A DNA stretch of 64,000 nt, from assembly GCA_024867545.1 (NCBI GenBank), contig JANFNE010000016.1, positions 124,001 through 188,000 of the forward strand, given 5' to 3'. The notes under the pieces were generated by a model, which was not told where the DNA came from, searched no databases, and worked only from the letters and a program-made list of their open reading frames with translations. Position numbers and translations under genes: made by a program. The DNA comes from Phytopythium helicoides. Lineage: Eukaryota > Oomycota > Peronosporomycetes > Pythiales > Pythiaceae. Numbering within the stretch: the stretch's first letter is position 1; every line of letters starts with the position of its first letter. Below, piece after piece: positions 34,875 to 46,800 of this stretch.

Positions 34875-35240
34875 ATGACGCCAAATGTGGACGCAGCCGC
34901 TGTTTCGTGCGTTCAAAATGAGGAGCAGAGGATCGTGGCAGCAAAGAACCCGCGGCGCCTGCAGTTCTCCAAGCAGCAGAAGGCTGAAGAACTCGTCTCC
35001 ATCGCAGTGAAACCAGCAATCACGAGTGGTAGCACGCACTAAAAGGCGGCGACTAACATGGCTGGAGTGCACAGCACGGACATTCATGCTCCACGTACCC
35101 CTCTTGCCTCGCTTGCTCTGCTGTTGACAGCGTCGAGAGGCTTCAGCTTGCTCGGCGGCTGCATGGACACCACGGCGCCGCTTCAAGATCCAAGCGACAG
35201 GTTGACTGAACCTGAGTATGGCAGCTTGGGACAACGGTAG
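34875..35240 (+). CDS. Small spliced gene, 87 residues, unknown
   Basis: Exon 1 (34875-35028) reads MTPNVDAAAVSCVQNEEQRI and continues to AVKPAITS. The donor is GTAGCA; the intron 35029-35130 has CGACTAACA at about 35050 and a strong pyrimidine tract before TTGACAG. Exon 2 (35131-35240) ends in a short acidic tail (LTEPEYGSLGQR). The exons sum to 264 bases and stay in frame. No domain is recognised. It is divergent from the LRR gene. A single-exon 55-residue product or a non-coding transcript remain possible. Confidence 0.4.
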
Positions 35241-35667
35241 AAACGTCTCCGGCGAGCAATGACACGCGCGCGCCAGCACTCGCCATTGTCCAGAACGAGC
35301 CAATGGCAGCGCATTACCTTTGTAAGTTGATACAATCGGACGTCGGCGCGCGAGGTGTTTGGTGCCCAGAGGCGACCTCAACGAGCATAAACCTGTTTGA
35401 TCCTATTAGCCTACGTTTTGGCATACGCAGCCGCGACTAGTTGACACATGCGCTTCGACAGGCTTGAACCGTTTCCACATCACCACTGCGTTTCTTCAAC
35501 CGCAACTTGCCCGTCTCCTGACAACCCGTGTTAATCTATGAAGCAAGTGTTTTTCATGTTATATTCATGTCTAAACTGCAGTAATGTAACTCTAGTAATA
35601 TATAAATATGTACAAAATGTTGCGCGTTGCTCTGAGCACCTCGTCGGCACCCGCCGCCCGCACGGAT
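35241..35667. other. Intergenic, AT-rich near 35560-35620
   Basis: No gene seen. An AT-rich patch (about 35545-35625) precedes the GC-rich promoter region of the next small gene. Confidence 0.4.
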
Positions 35668-35689
35668 CGCCCATTCCCCGATTTCCCCG
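35668..35689 (+). promoter_or_regulatory. Initiator plus flanking region upstream of small gene
   Basis: CGCCCATTCCCCGATTTCCCCG matches the bipartite oomycete core (CATTCC followed about 5 bp later by ATTTC), 37-58 bp before the ATG at 35726. Confidence 0.55.
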
Positions 35690-35725
35690 TAGCTCCTCAA
35701 GCGCTTCTTATCCCCTAAGCCCGCC

Positions 35726-35965
35726 ATGCCCGCCAGCTCCGTCCACAGCCAGCGCCAGCCCTCGAACCTGCACGACGCGCTGCTCGCGGCCGCGCACGCC
35801 AAGAACTCCATCTACGAGCGCTCGCGCATGTCGGGCGAGAACCGCCACCGGCACCACGTGCTGCCGATCGACGACCGCTCGGAGCACTGCAGCGACTCGG
35901 ACGACGCGCTCTACGCCAGCTCGCTCGCCTCGCTCATCGCCACCTCCAAGGCCAGCCGTCTGTAG
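35726..35965 (+). CDS. Small soluble protein, 79 residues, unknown
   Basis: Single exon in GC-rich coding-like sequence with a good start context (CCGCCATGCC) and a well-placed initiator motif upstream. The sequence has a helix (NLHDALLAAAHAKNSIYERS), a His/Arg linker, an acidic Ser/Asp patch and a second helix (LYASSLASLIATSKASRL) at the C-terminus. No signal peptide, membrane segment or known domain. Likely a small regulatory or scaffold protein, but no function can be assigned. Confidence 0.55.
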   Translation: MPASSVHSQRQPSNLHDALLAAAHAKNSIYERSRMSGENRHRHHVLPIDDRSEHCSDSDDALYASSLASLIATSKASRL

Positions 35966-36563
35966 GTGGAGCGACGCCCGCGGCCGCCCCGGCGACGTGT
36001 GAACTATTTTGTAACACAGTAAAAATATACTATCCGACGGATTGACAACCGAGGCGGTGGTGCTACATTGTGTCGACGTCAACAGTTTGCTGCTTCAACT
36101 CATCCGGCTTGAGCCTGGACTATTGAGAACAGCATGCTCACGTTGAGAATGCGGGCAGGCTCGAACCCTTGGGTTATACCAGTCTGTGAGTCAGATGCTG
36201 CTGTCTTTCGTGGGCCCTCCGTACGAAGTAGGAGCTCTTGCATTATTGTGAGCTTGCGCCTCCCTTGTGCGCTATTACCAGACTTGATGGCTTGAGTGAG
36301 ATCGATCCGATCCGATACAATCAAAGCAAAGTCTTGCTACAGGAAAGATGGGGGAAAGCGTGAGAAGAGATCTACCAAGTGAGATTGTTAAATGCGCAAG
36401 CGTTGGAGTCATGCACTCAGCATTCAACAATTTAGCAGTAAGGAACTAGAACACGCTCTCGAAAGGAAGCTCACAAGGTATCAAACGCACAACTTTTCTC
36501 GGACAATTAGGCGCTACTCAATCACCAGCAGCTTTCCGACGCACTACAGTGTCTATCGTTGCT
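35966..36563. other. Intergenic, about 600 bp
   Basis: Lies between the small gene and the 3' end of xylanase copy 1. Contains only short spurious frames; nothing recognisable. Confidence 0.4.
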
Positions 36564-37765
36564 CTAGGTGCTCCAGCCACGGACGATGCCGTCGTACGAG
36601 CGCTTGCGCACGAGCTTCGTGCCCTTGCCGCTTGGCTGATACCACGGCAGCGGCTTCGAGTTGGCGATCCACGTGTACGAGTCCACAAAGTCCCAGATCG
36701 TGACGCCCACGCAACGGGAAACCTGCTTGCAGGCGGCGACCGTGTTCTGGTAGATCGTCACCTGCTTGTTCTGCTCCGCGTACGTCGGGTTGGTGTTGGG
36801 AGTCGCCACGTCGAGCTCGGTAACAGCAACATCAAGGCCGAGAGCAGTGAAGCGGTTGAAGTTCTTGACCAGATCAGCCGTCGTGATAGTCTGAGCCACC
36901 ACGAAGTGCGACTGGAAGCCGACGCCGTTGATCTCAATGCCCTGGCTAATCAGCGACTTGACCATGTTGTAGCCAGCAGTCGACTTGGCGCTGACCGTCT
37001 CGATGTTGTAGTCGTTGTAGTACAGCTTGACCTTGAGTCCGAGCTGCTTCTTGACGGCACTGGCCGTCTTGAAGGCCGTCGAGATGTACTCGGTGCCAGT
37101 CTTGGTGTACCAGAACGACTTGCGGTACGTGCCGTCGTCGCCGATTACCTCGTTGACAACATCCCAAGCGTAACACGAGTCACCAAAGTGGGTCATGACC
37201 TTGGTGATGTGGTTGCTCAGAGCCTTGAGCAGGTCAGCCTTGCCGAGGTTCTGCACCCACGTCGGCACCTGCGAATGCTGTTTGAACGAACAACGGAACA
37301 GGAACAAATGTTAGCAATTGACCTGTGATCACATCCGCTCGAGGCGAAAGAACAGAATAACGTACCCAGACGAGCGTGTGGCAGCGGACCTTGGCTCCCG
37401 TGGACTTGGCCAGCGTGATGAACTGGTCGGCGGCCGTGAACTTAAACACATTCTGCGTCGGCTCGATGGAGTCCCACTATGAAAGCATCGGTTAGCCTCC
37501 GTAATGGTATCAATCAAAGTCACGAGCGGATTCCTCTTACCTTCATCGCGTTTCCTGGTGTGATCATGCCAAAGTCCCTGATGTTCTTGAGCTGGGCCGT
37601 GTAGTACGTGTCGCTTGGGTTGAGGTCGGAGGCCGTGCCGAAGTACTTGCCATTGGCCTTGGCGAGGTCGTGGAGGCCGTTTGTGCCCGTGTAGGTCGAC
37701 TTGAGCGGCTCGGCGTTGGCGAGAGCCACGGAGCCGAGGAGGAGGGCGAGCACGCGCTTCATCAT
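36564..37765 (-). CDS. Secreted GH10 endo-beta-1,4-xylanase, copy 1
   Basis: Hydrolyses beta-1,4-xylan of plant cell walls with retention. Three exons (37541-37765, 37366-37476, 36564-37277) give 349 residues in exact frame; introns are 64 and 88 bp. Signal peptide [18 protein letters not shown] (cleavage after residue 18). The GH10 barrel shows [12 protein letters not shown] at the strand-2 region and [13 protein letters not shown], the acid/base Glu155 in WDVVNE, and the nucleophile Glu266 in VTELDV. There is no carbohydrate-binding module or linker. The gene is inverted relative to copy 2 at 49776-50952 and nearly identical to it. In plant-pathogenic oomycetes such enzymes contribute to host wall degradation; expression during infection is an inference. 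Confidence 0.95.
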
Positions 37766-37794
37766 GGTGGATGATTCTCGGAGCTCTTGGGCGG

Positions 37795-37810
37795 CGAAAA
37801 GCGGAATGAG
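37795..37810 (-). promoter_or_regulatory. Initiator-like core promoter of xylanase copy 1
   Basis: The minus strand reads CTCATTCCGCTTTTCG, a close match to the oomycete initiator (CTCATTYC then a T-rich flank), 30-45 bp upstream of the ATG. The same position in copy 2 keeps CTCATTTC but has lost the flank. Confidence 0.55.
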
Positions 37811-38468
37811 GAGGTCGAGACGACCAGGACGGACCCGTGCGAGTAGACAGCAGCACCCCGAGCTGCATCTGTTGAGAGATCACGACGAGGATCTGCATGC
37901 AGACAGCAAAACGCGCGTTCGGGAGCGCCAGCAGGTTGAGGGGGGCCGCGTTACAGCCCGTGGGGGTAGCAAGCGCACGGACGGCGAGAGCATAGTGAGA
38001 CCGAGTCGCAGCCCAGAGACGTGGCCGCCGGCATGCAGAGGCCGAGCAGGAGCTCACGACTCAACACCGTTCGCGCCGGTCACGGCGTCGCGACCGAACG
38101 GCAAAACCGGTCGATACGGTCCGCCCCATCTCGTCACCTCTCCTCGCGGCGTCATCGTCTCGCGTCTCCATCCGCGCTCACCTGTTCTCTCACTCATGAG
38201 CTCCTGGGCGACGTCTTGAGCCATGAAATCGACTAAGCTGCGGTCGTCGGGAGCTCACGGCACTGCCGTGATGCACTGCTTCCAGCGAGAGGAGAGCCCT
38301 CATGATCTCCTCCCACGTAGGTTCCAAATGACTCGCACCCTCACCCGAACCCAAGTATAGAGAGCGGCGACTGGCAGCTCATGGGTTCATGATCTGCGCG
38401 GGCAGGAATAGCTCGCGGCCGCTTGGCCACTTGACGCACTTGGCCACTCGCCGCCCCTCGCGCAGCCC
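37811..38468. other. Divergent spacer between xylanase and Frag1-family gene A
   Basis: About 660 bp of GC-rich sequence between divergent start codons (xylanase to the left, Frag1 gene to the right), so presumably a shared regulatory region. No gene recognised. Confidence 0.4.
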
Positions 38469-39717
38469 ATGGCGTCGCCCAGCAGCGTCCGCGTGCGCCG
38501 CGCCGCGCCTCTCGTGGCGTCCGCCGCCGTCGTCACGACGCTCGTCACCTGCTTCATCCTCACGCGCACGCGTCACCTGTACACTGGCGGCCTGACGTGG
38601 CCCTACTTCTCCGACATGGGGCGAGGTGCGTCAGAGATCGCGAGTCGGGGATGATATGAACGAGGCTGATGCGGTGGGACGGCTGCAGACCCGCCAGGGT
38701 ACTACGTCTTCTGCGTGGGGCTCACGACCACGGCGCTCGCGCTCATCGCCACCTGGTGGTTCAACTACGAGTTCCAGCGAGCCGTGCTGCGCCGACCGAG
38801 GCAGCACGGACATGTCGGAGCGGGCGTGGGGCGTGCGGCCATCGCCTGCCTTGTGCTCGGCACGATCTCGACGCCTGGGCTTCCTGTGTTGGTGCGTGGT
38901 GAGGTGATGAGCTTGATGCGATGAGATGGCTTACATCTCTTATGATATGCAGGCGTTCTTCAGCACGTCGTCGTACCCGAAGCTGCACAACTACTCAGCC
39001 TACTGGTTCTTCTTCCTCGAGACCTTCGCCATCTTCCTCAACGTGAGAAGACCAGTGATATTGCCGATGTCATTGCGGTTTGCTAACAGGCTTGCATCTT
39101 CCAGACGTTCGTGAGCTTCCGGATCTTGAAGAGCGCCAGGTGCCCCGAGAGCTGCACGGGGACCCTCAACGCTGCAATGCCGACGGCTGAGCAGCTCGAC
39201 CGAGCGGTTGCGCGCTTCAAGCGCACGTTCACCGTGCAGGCCGTATTCACGGCCTTCTTCTTCATCGCCTTCCTGTTATACCTACCCATCGGGCTTGCTG
39301 TCATCAAGCCCTTCAAGCGACTCACAGTTGACGAGGTACGCCGAGCTCGTAGCTTTTCCCGTGCCAACTCCATTGAGCTGACCAGTTGCTATCGCTTAGT
39401 GTCTGGAGCGAGACCTGGGCACCGAGTATTGCACGGTGACGATGCGGTACAACTCCACAGAGACCAAGCTATGGAATTATGAGGACGACTACGCAGCGAC
39501 GCAAATGCGTGCAGCTGGACAACTCGGCTGCATCCTGACGCTCGTCGGATACTCGGTCTCGTTCCTCACGCACAGCTACGGCAGTGACGACGCCTCCTCG
39601 CCCAGACCGAGCACGAATGAGGACAACCCGGACACGCACTTCCACGCGATTGCTATGCTGACGTCGCCAGAAGTGGAGTCTGGCAAGGCTGCAGTGGTTC
39701 GTAGTACGAAGGGATAA
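38469..39717 (+). CDS. Frag1/DRAM/Sfk1-family membrane protein A
   Basis: Five exons (38469-38625, 38689-38891, 38953-39042, 39105-39335, 39400-39717) sum to 999 bases, 332 residues, in exact frame. Introns are 61-64 bp with GTGCGT/GTACGC-type donors, one with a TGCTAAC branch. Six hydrophobic segments are visible, for example ASAAVVTTLVTCFIL and the region starting AVFTAFFFIAFLLYLPIGLA. The family signature WPYFSDMGRDPPGYYVF follows TM1. Family members act in GPI-anchor lipid remodelling (PGAP2/Frag1), autophagy (DRAM) or phosphoinositide regulation (Sfk1); which role applies is unknown. The cytosolic tail is acidic and Ser/Thr-rich. A diverged inverted paralogue lies at 42519-43634. Confidence 0.8.
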
Positions 39718-39783
39718 ACCACTGCTTACACTAGCATTGCGGAAGTAATGTGAATGCGAGCCGCGTCGATTGAATGATAGTTT

Positions 39784-40998
39784 CTAAGCATCCGCTGAGT
39801 CATGCTGTAGCTGGATGAGCGCGACCTCCGTGCGGTCGACTGCCGACTGCACTCGGGCGACATCCAAGTCAACGAGCATTAAATAGGGCTCGTCGTCCAA
39901 AACCGCGTCCGAGAACCCTGCTTCGCGCAGAATGTCCACGGCACCATTGACGCTGACGAGCTTTGACTGGATCGCCGCATTACTCAGCCGCACACGCCGG
40001 AACTTCTCTTCCTGTTGTGATGAAAAATCCATCATCAGCATGGCAATCAAATTTGAAAGCGTACTGCACTAACGCACCTCTGGGTTCTTGACGATGTTGG
40101 AGAGCAGCTTGATGAGCGTCTCTGCGGCAGTTATCGCGCGGGCTGGCTTTTGTCGGAGCAGCACGTAAACCGCGCCTCCACTCTCACTGTCTTCGACTGT
40201 CAGTCCCCCAAGATGCTCTGCCACTTGCCCTGGCGCGGGAAACGCCGCAGAGGTAGCAGCAGAAGTGCTCGACGCAGCCGGCGGCGGCGCACTAGGTGGG
40301 GGTGCTCCCCCAATCGAGTTCATCGCCGACGTCGCCTCCGAGGACGACGAGAAAGTGGCAGCGTACGGGTTGAAGCCCATCTGCGCGTGCGCGTTGTGAA
40401 TCTCCCGGGCCTTGACCTCCTCGTTCGACAGCACCACGGGCGGGGGCAGGTTCGCGCTGGTCTCGGAAGACGCCGAGACCGGGGGCGGCAGCGGCAGCGA
40501 CACGCCCAGCCGCGCCGCGTTCTCCTCCTCCTGCTGCAGCCGCGCCTTGCGCGCCTTGTCCACGCGCTTCTCCCACGCGTTCGTGCGCTGCTCGAGCGCT
40601 TTTTGCTGCCGTCGCACGCCCCATTCAGCCCCCACCTCACCCACACAACTCCGCTCCATCAAGCGCCGCGAACCTGCTGCTCTCTCCGGCGCTGCTGCTC
40701 CTCCGTCGTCAGCGCGGGCGGCGCGCTTCTGCCAAACGACGGCATCTGCTCACGCACACAGCGCCGCCGTCAGCACCAAGACCCGCCGCGGCGCCGCCTG
40801 TCTAGAAAGGACGCGGGAGCTCCTCGCCTTGATCCCTGCGCCGCTCGTCCGCGCGGCCGCGGGGGCTGCGCTGGCTTCGCTCTGCGCATCGGCGCCGCCG
40901 CCCAGCACGTTCCCCTCGCCCTTGAAGGCCGCGCGCTTGTTCTGGAGCTTGGCGGCCGCCTGCTTGGCCTCGTCCTTCTTCTTCTTGATCCACTCCAT
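39784..40998 (-). CDS. PUB-domain protein, UBXN6-like p97/CDC48 cofactor
   Basis: Four exons (40813-40998, 40674-40745, 40078-40605, 39784-40011) sum to 1014 bases, 337 residues, in exact frame; introns are 66-68 bp. The N-terminus MEWIKKKKDEAKQAAAKLQ resembles the UBXN6 start that contacts p97. A charged coiled coil (EEQQRRREQ...QEEENAARLG) and a Pro/Ala/Ser-rich linker follow. The C-terminal PUB domain reads AAETLIKLLSNIVKNPEEEK, then FRRVRLSNAAIQSKL and AVDILREAGF. PUB domains bind the C-terminal tail of p97/CDC48, so the protein probably links the unfoldase to substrates in ERAD, endolysosomal sorting or proteasomal routes. No UBX domain is seen, so it is shorter than human UBXN6. Confidence 0.75.
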
Positions 40999-41293
40999 TA
41001 TGCTCTGCTTCTCAAGAAAACGGAGGAGCGAACGGAATAGCCAATAAATTGGAAACGTTCCAGCTGTTTCGAGTACCACCGGCTATTTTGACTTGGCGTT
41101 TGTATACTGACTGCACCCATATGCATCAATCCAGCGAAAAAACGCAGCAACCACACGAAGCGACGGGCGCCTGTCGTAGCTCCTCACTCCTCTTACTTCA
41201 GCCGAGCGCCAAGCCAAGCCGAGACGAGCGAAGCGAAGTGCCGGGCTGAGCTGTGCGATCCTCGGCGGCTCCTGCGACGCTCGCGTTTCCTCA

Positions 41294-42351
41294 ATGTACG
41301 CGCCGGTGGCGGCGGCGGAGGGCGCCGAGCTGCGACGTGTGGCGGGCGACGAGAGCAAGCGGGTGGAGGAGCGAGGCGGCTTGAATAGGAGGCGCGTGGC
41401 GCTGGCGGCGTTGGCGCTGGCGGCGGTCGTCGCGCTCGGCGTGGCCGCGTACGAGTTCACGCACTCGCAGGCCTTCGACGCGTTCGTGCAGTGGCTACAG
41501 GTACGCGCGCTTCAGTAGTGACGGGGAGCGACGCGGACGGACGGGTGGATGGGCTCACGACACCGGTTGCGGTTTTTGGGCAGACGCATGAGCTCGTGGG
41601 GTCGGGCATCTACGTCACGGGCTTCGTGCTGCTGATCGTGCTGTGGTGAGTGGCACTTCCCAGAGCGCTCACGCGCATGCAACTCTTGATTTGAGGTGAG
41701 GCTGACTCGCCCGTCCATGTCCGCAGCTTCCCGTCGTCGGGCTTCGAGCTGCTCGCGGGATACATCTTCGGCTTCTGGCTGGGGCTCGTGCTCGCCACAG
41801 CCGGCAAGCTCACCGGGTCGGTGCTGTCATTTGTCATCGGCCGATACTTCTGCCGCGAGCGCGTGCGCGAGTACCTCGACACGCGCGCGCACCCGGCCTT
41901 CCGCGCGTTCCAGACGCTGCTGGACCGCCGCCAGGTACTCGTGGTCTTCCTCACTCGCACAGCCTTCTTCCCCATCGCCATCAAGAACTACGGCCTCAGC
42001 GCGCTCGGCGTGGGATTTCCAGTCTACTTCTCTGCCGCGCTCATTACGGGGCTCCCGTTTTCAGTCGTCTGGGTCTACACAGGTCAAGCGGCGCAGCAAC
42101 TGACGCTGGTGCTGGCCAGCTCCCAGTCGCACGCGACGACCGAAATCGTTCTGCTGCTTGTCGGCTCGCTCAGTGCGCTCGCTCTTCTCGGATTCGTCGG
42201 CTGCTACACGCGCAAGTACGTGCTGGACATGGCGGAGAAGGAAAACGCTGCGGCTGCGGCTGCCGCTGCCACCGACAAACAAATTGAAGTTGTCAACAGC
42301 GCTCCAGACTGCGCTGACATCCCGACGGACGCCTCCGCCGAGTGCGTTTAG
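41294..42351 (+). CDS. VTT-domain (DedA/TMEM64/Tvp38) membrane protein
   Basis: Three exons (41294-41500, 41584-41645, 41727-42351) splice in frame to 297 residues. After a basic cytosolic start and TM1 (VALAALALAAVVALGVAAY) comes the VTT domain: SSGFELLAGYIFGFWLG, the conserved GKLTGSVLSFVIGRY and FLTRTAFFPIAIKNYGLSAL, where Arg and the Pro-rich turn mark the re-entrant loop of DedA proteins. Further TM helices follow. The C-terminal tail is Ala-rich then acidic. Eukaryotic members (TMEM41B, VMP1, Tvp38) are ER/Golgi lipid scramblases or trafficking factors. This one is closest in size and layout to TMEM64/Tvp38. Lipid scrambling is inferred from family knowledge. Confidence 0.8.
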
Positions 42352-42518
42352 TGACCTGCGGCTTCAAGAAGACGGCGGCGGTATGCAATCGCTGCTCGAA
42401 TTGGTGTTCGATGTGCCTGCGTGGTTCTACATGTGTAAAGTAGCAGAGTAGTCTCCAGCATCTACAACGCGTGCATTATTATCACAACTGTTCAACGGTC
42501 AAGTCTAGCAATGCAGCA

Positions 42519-43634
42519 TTAGCTCCCCATGGCTTCGTGATCATGCGAGAGGAACGTGAGCGAGTAGCCCACGAGCGTCAGAATGCACACGAGTTGGCTG
42601 GCTGAGCGCATTTGGTTGGCAGCCTTGTCGTCCTCTAAAGTAACGCATCAGTGAGCTCTAGACAACGCCAACACCACCGCCTGCATCCAGCCAACGCACC
42701 GTAGTTCCAGAGCTTGGTGAGTTGGGCGTCGTACTTCATGGTCACCGAGCAGTACTCAACACCAAGGTCCCGCTCCAGACACTGCTCGATTGCAAGCATC
42801 TTCAGATGTCAAGTTCCACCTTCCACGCAAGCAATGGTGCAGTACCCACCCCATTGATGCTCAAGCGCTCGAACGGCTTGATGATTGACAGCCCAACCGG
42901 AATGTACAAAACGAACGCGACGAGGAAGAGCGCGGCGAAAACAGACTGCAGCAAGAACGTGCGTCTCACACTGGAGGATGACACGTTCCACGGGTCGAAG
43001 AGGCTGCGCGGAGGTGCCGACGGCGACTGTGCCTCGTCATACCCAGCCACGCGCCGACGAGAGTACATCAACTTGAGCAGCTTGTAGCTCGCCACGTTCT
43101 GCAGATAGCTCTGTGTCAGTGTCACGAAGTCAATCGAGGCAAAGCATTCTATCACCCACGTTGACGACGATCGCAACGGCCTCGAGCACAAAGAACCAGT
43201 AGGCTGCATACTGGTGCACGTCCGGGTGCGATGTGGTGCTGAAAAACGCGAGGATGGGCAGTCCAAGCGCCGACGCGATGGCCAGCGACGCGCCAGCACC
43301 GCTAAGCGAACGAACGGACCTCGCGCTGGTGCAGGCCGCCTTCTCCTCAGCCTCGCCCGCCACCTCCTGCATTTGCCGCGCAGCAAGCCGCAGCTGGAAC
43401 TGCAAGTTGCGCCACCACGTGACGACGAGCGCGACCGCGACAGGTCGAGAGCCCCGCGCAGAAGACCTCGTAGCCTGGCGAGTCTCGCCCCATGTCCGAG
43501 AAGTAGGGCCAGTCGAGCCCGCCGAGGTAGCGGCCGTCGCTCTTGGCGATGGCCAAGCACGCGACCAGCGTGGCGACCACTACGCCGGCCGCGACCACCG
43601 GTGGCAGCACATCCAGCGAGCACACGCGCGCCAT
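42519..43634 (-). CDS. Frag1/DRAM/Sfk1-family membrane protein B
   Basis: Exons 43160-43634, 42850-43098, 42700-42781 and 42519-42634. The family signature WPYFSDMGRDSPGYEVF is present, followed by TM helices and the basic loop YSRRRVAGYDE. Compared with gene A it lacks the introns after the GR and after the LP(V/I)L positions, while the later introns are at equivalent sites. The first exon has one frame break near 43443 (after GLST); one extra T there would explain it. The C-terminal tail is short (LSHDHEAMGS), unlike the long acidic tail of A. Protein identity to A is moderate, so this is an old duplication. Start at MARVCSLDVL; the open frame extends upstream. Confidence 0.75.
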
Positions 43635-43876
43635 GGAGCTCTGCTTCGACACCAGGCGAGTCGTCGAATGCCCAGCGCCGTTGGAGCCGCGACTGCGTCG
43701 AGTCAGCGCCAAGTAGCAGGGCGGGTGAGGGGCCAGTCGACGTCGCTGCGTCGCGGAACGTCCATGGACGACCAGGTCGGAACATGTCCGTAGCTGTTGG
43801 CGGTACGAAGCCATCCATATGCGTCTTTTCGCGGTTCTATTTGGTTTTTGTATGTAAAAGATCCATCTGATCGCAG

Positions 43877-46800
43877 CTACCGCTTCTGGTGGTTGATGTA
43901 GCGCATGGAGAGCGCCGCGAGTGCGCGGAAGACGACGAAGACGGCCAAGTAGATGCCCACGTACTGCGACAGATCGGCGTAGTCGACGTCGAAGACCGAG
44001 CGGATGTACTCCTGCACGGTGACGGTGCCCACCGAGACGGGCGCGTCCGTCAGCACGCGGCAGCCCAGCGGCCAGTTGGCGGTCAGCTCGCTCGTGCTCT
44101 CTCCGGCGGCGAGCGCGGCGTTGACGGCCGAGAGCTGCGAGTCGCTGCACTGGCCGAAGATGAGCGAGGCATGAGAGTCGAAGATCAGCCGCTGTGGGAC
44201 CACCGAGTAGAGCCACTTGTAGCCCTGCGGGATGCTGCCGGCAGGAGGATTGAAGCCCATGAGCATGAACTGCACCGTGTCGAGCGACACGCCGACGATC
44301 GCGGCCACCTCGATGCTAGGAAGCGCGAAACACCAGCAGCTGGCCAAGGTAGACTTGGAGCAGCGTGTGCAGCGCCATGATGAGCCAGTAGAACACGAAG
44401 TCGCCGAAGGTCGTGGTCGCTGTGAAGCCCAGCATGGGCAGGAACACGACGGTGAACAGCAGCGAGCTCGCGAGCGAGTATGGAACCTCCACTAGCGTGA
44501 ACGACACAAAGTACCACAACGAGTTGTATGTCTGTGACGCGCGCTCGCGGTAGAATGGAGCGCGGTCGCCGAACGCCATCGGGAAGATACTCATGTAGCC
44601 CATGAAGCCGATGAACGAGTTGGCCATGTAGATGGCGCTGAGGCCGCCATTCACGCCCGCGTACTTGGTGTAGTCGGCAGAGAGGTACATGAGACCGCAA
44701 ACCACGGCCATAATGAGCGTCGTGACGTATCGCGTGACGGTGTACGACGGTGTCCGCCAGTAAGCGAGGAAAAAGCGCCGCAACAGCAGAGTGAGTTGCA
44801 TCGACTCGGTTGCAGCTCGCTTGTTTGAGTACGTGATCTCGATGAGTTCTTCCGACGGGACAAACACACCAGCACGTGAAAATGTTGAAGTCAAGCGCTC
44901 GTTGGCATCGCTGAGCAGGAACAGGGCAGGGAAGTCAACAGGCTCGCGGTCGGTTACTTGACTAACACCAGCCCCAATCACTTCCAACATCCAAGTCGCA
45001 GGATTGTACCCGTCCGCAATCTTTGGAACGCCTGGCATCGACTCAAAGTACTCGATGATCGAACGACCCTCGTGACCAAGCTCACCAAAGAACACCATCT
45101 TGCCACCACGCTGAAGCAGCAACAAGTTGTCGAACAGGAAGAACACCTCAGCCGACGGCTGGTGGATCGTGCATACGACAGTGCGACCCGAGTCGGCCAC
45201 TTTGCGCACGCCGTCCATGATGAGCTTGGCGGAGCGCGCGTCGAGTCCACTGGTGGGTTCATCGAGGAATAGTATGCTTGGTTGAGCGGCGAGTTCGACA
45301 CCGATAGTGAGTCGCTTCATCTGCTCCATTGAGCTCCCGCCAACAATGTTGTCTGCGATATCGTTCAAGCCCAACAGATCGAGACACTCGTTGACAGAGT
45401 CGAGAATCTGCTCCTTTGTCGCGTTTTGGCCTTGGCGAAGGAAAGCACTGAATGTGATTGCTTCGCGGAAGGTTGTGGCTTCCGAGTGAACGTCCATTTG
45501 CTCACAGTAAGCCGCGCATCGCCTCACGGCAAGGTCGGAAGCTGGTCGACCATTGAGAAGAATATTTCCCTTTGTGGTCCCACTGGTCTTGCGCGCAGCG
45601 ATAACGTCCATGAGCGTTGTTTTGCCCGCTCCTGTGGATCCCATGAGCGCAGTCATCGTTCCTGGAAGTGCGTAGCCAGTAATTCCACGAAGTAACGGCA
45701 GCTGCTTGTCTGGTCCAGCCTCATGCAATCGATTTTTCGGGGCCGGGACTGAGTACCACAAGTCCTGGAAGCCAAGAGCAACTGGGGGAACTGTGATACG
45801 CTCATGAACTTCGCGAGGGATCGTAATGGCCTTCTCGTTGGATTTCTCCATGTGAGAACTACGGTCACGAGGAGTGGCAAGAAGATGGAAATCGGTAGAT
45901 TCTTGGGCTGGCTCGTCGTGGTCATCTTCCGAATGCTGGTGTCCACCTTCGAATCGGAAGTGTTCGAGCGCCACACAGGATAGAGCGCTGAATACAAAGT
46001 ACTGGGCCACGAGGAAGATGACAGCGTATCCGATCCAGACATGCTCTGTCTCCATGTTGTACATGCTCAGCGAGTACTTGCCGAGAGTCATGCCCGTGCT
46101 GTTACAGTAGTTGAACCCTTCGTACTCGCAACGATCAAGCTCAGGGTCGAGGTATTGTGTCAGCGCCATTCCCTGAAGACCCCACGCAAAAGGTGTGATC
46201 CAGTAGATCCAGATCATGTAGTCGGGAATGTCGTCCCTTAGAACCATGAATCCGCTGCAAATGATCATGATGAAGAGAACAATCATCGACAACGGCTCAG
46301 CAAGATGGAGACTTGGGCATGCAGACACAAGGAAAAATACGAGCGCAACCATCACAAGTGCCTGCAGTAGAAGCAGTACAAAGAAGATGAGGAAGCTAGA
46401 TGCACTGGTGACTAGACCCTCAGGCCAGTACATCAACACAGCATAGATTATGCTTTCAAGTGCAACGAGCGGAATCTGGCCAAGAGTTGCTGCCGTGACG
46501 AATGACGACGTGCGGTAAAAGTTAGCGCGTCGCTGCTTGTAGAAAACCTCACGCGTTTCGAAAAAAGGTGCGAGCATGGACGCCTGTCCGAGGGCTAGGC
46601 ACAATGCGCCAGAAAAGATCATTCCCATTGTGACTTGTGCGTTCGAGAGATCCATGCCGACGAAGAGACTTGTGAAGACGAGTCCAATGAAGATTGCAAG
46701 AAGTGCACGTCCCCCAACTAGCGGAACATTCCGAACAAGGACGGTGCCCTCGCGCTTCGTCAGGGTCCACGTGCTGCTCCACCAGTCTTGGAAGAACTCA

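Noticed and set aside
36549..37328. Plus-strand open frame of 259 codons
   Set aside because: Antisense to the xylanase; the same shadow appears opposite xylanase copy 2.
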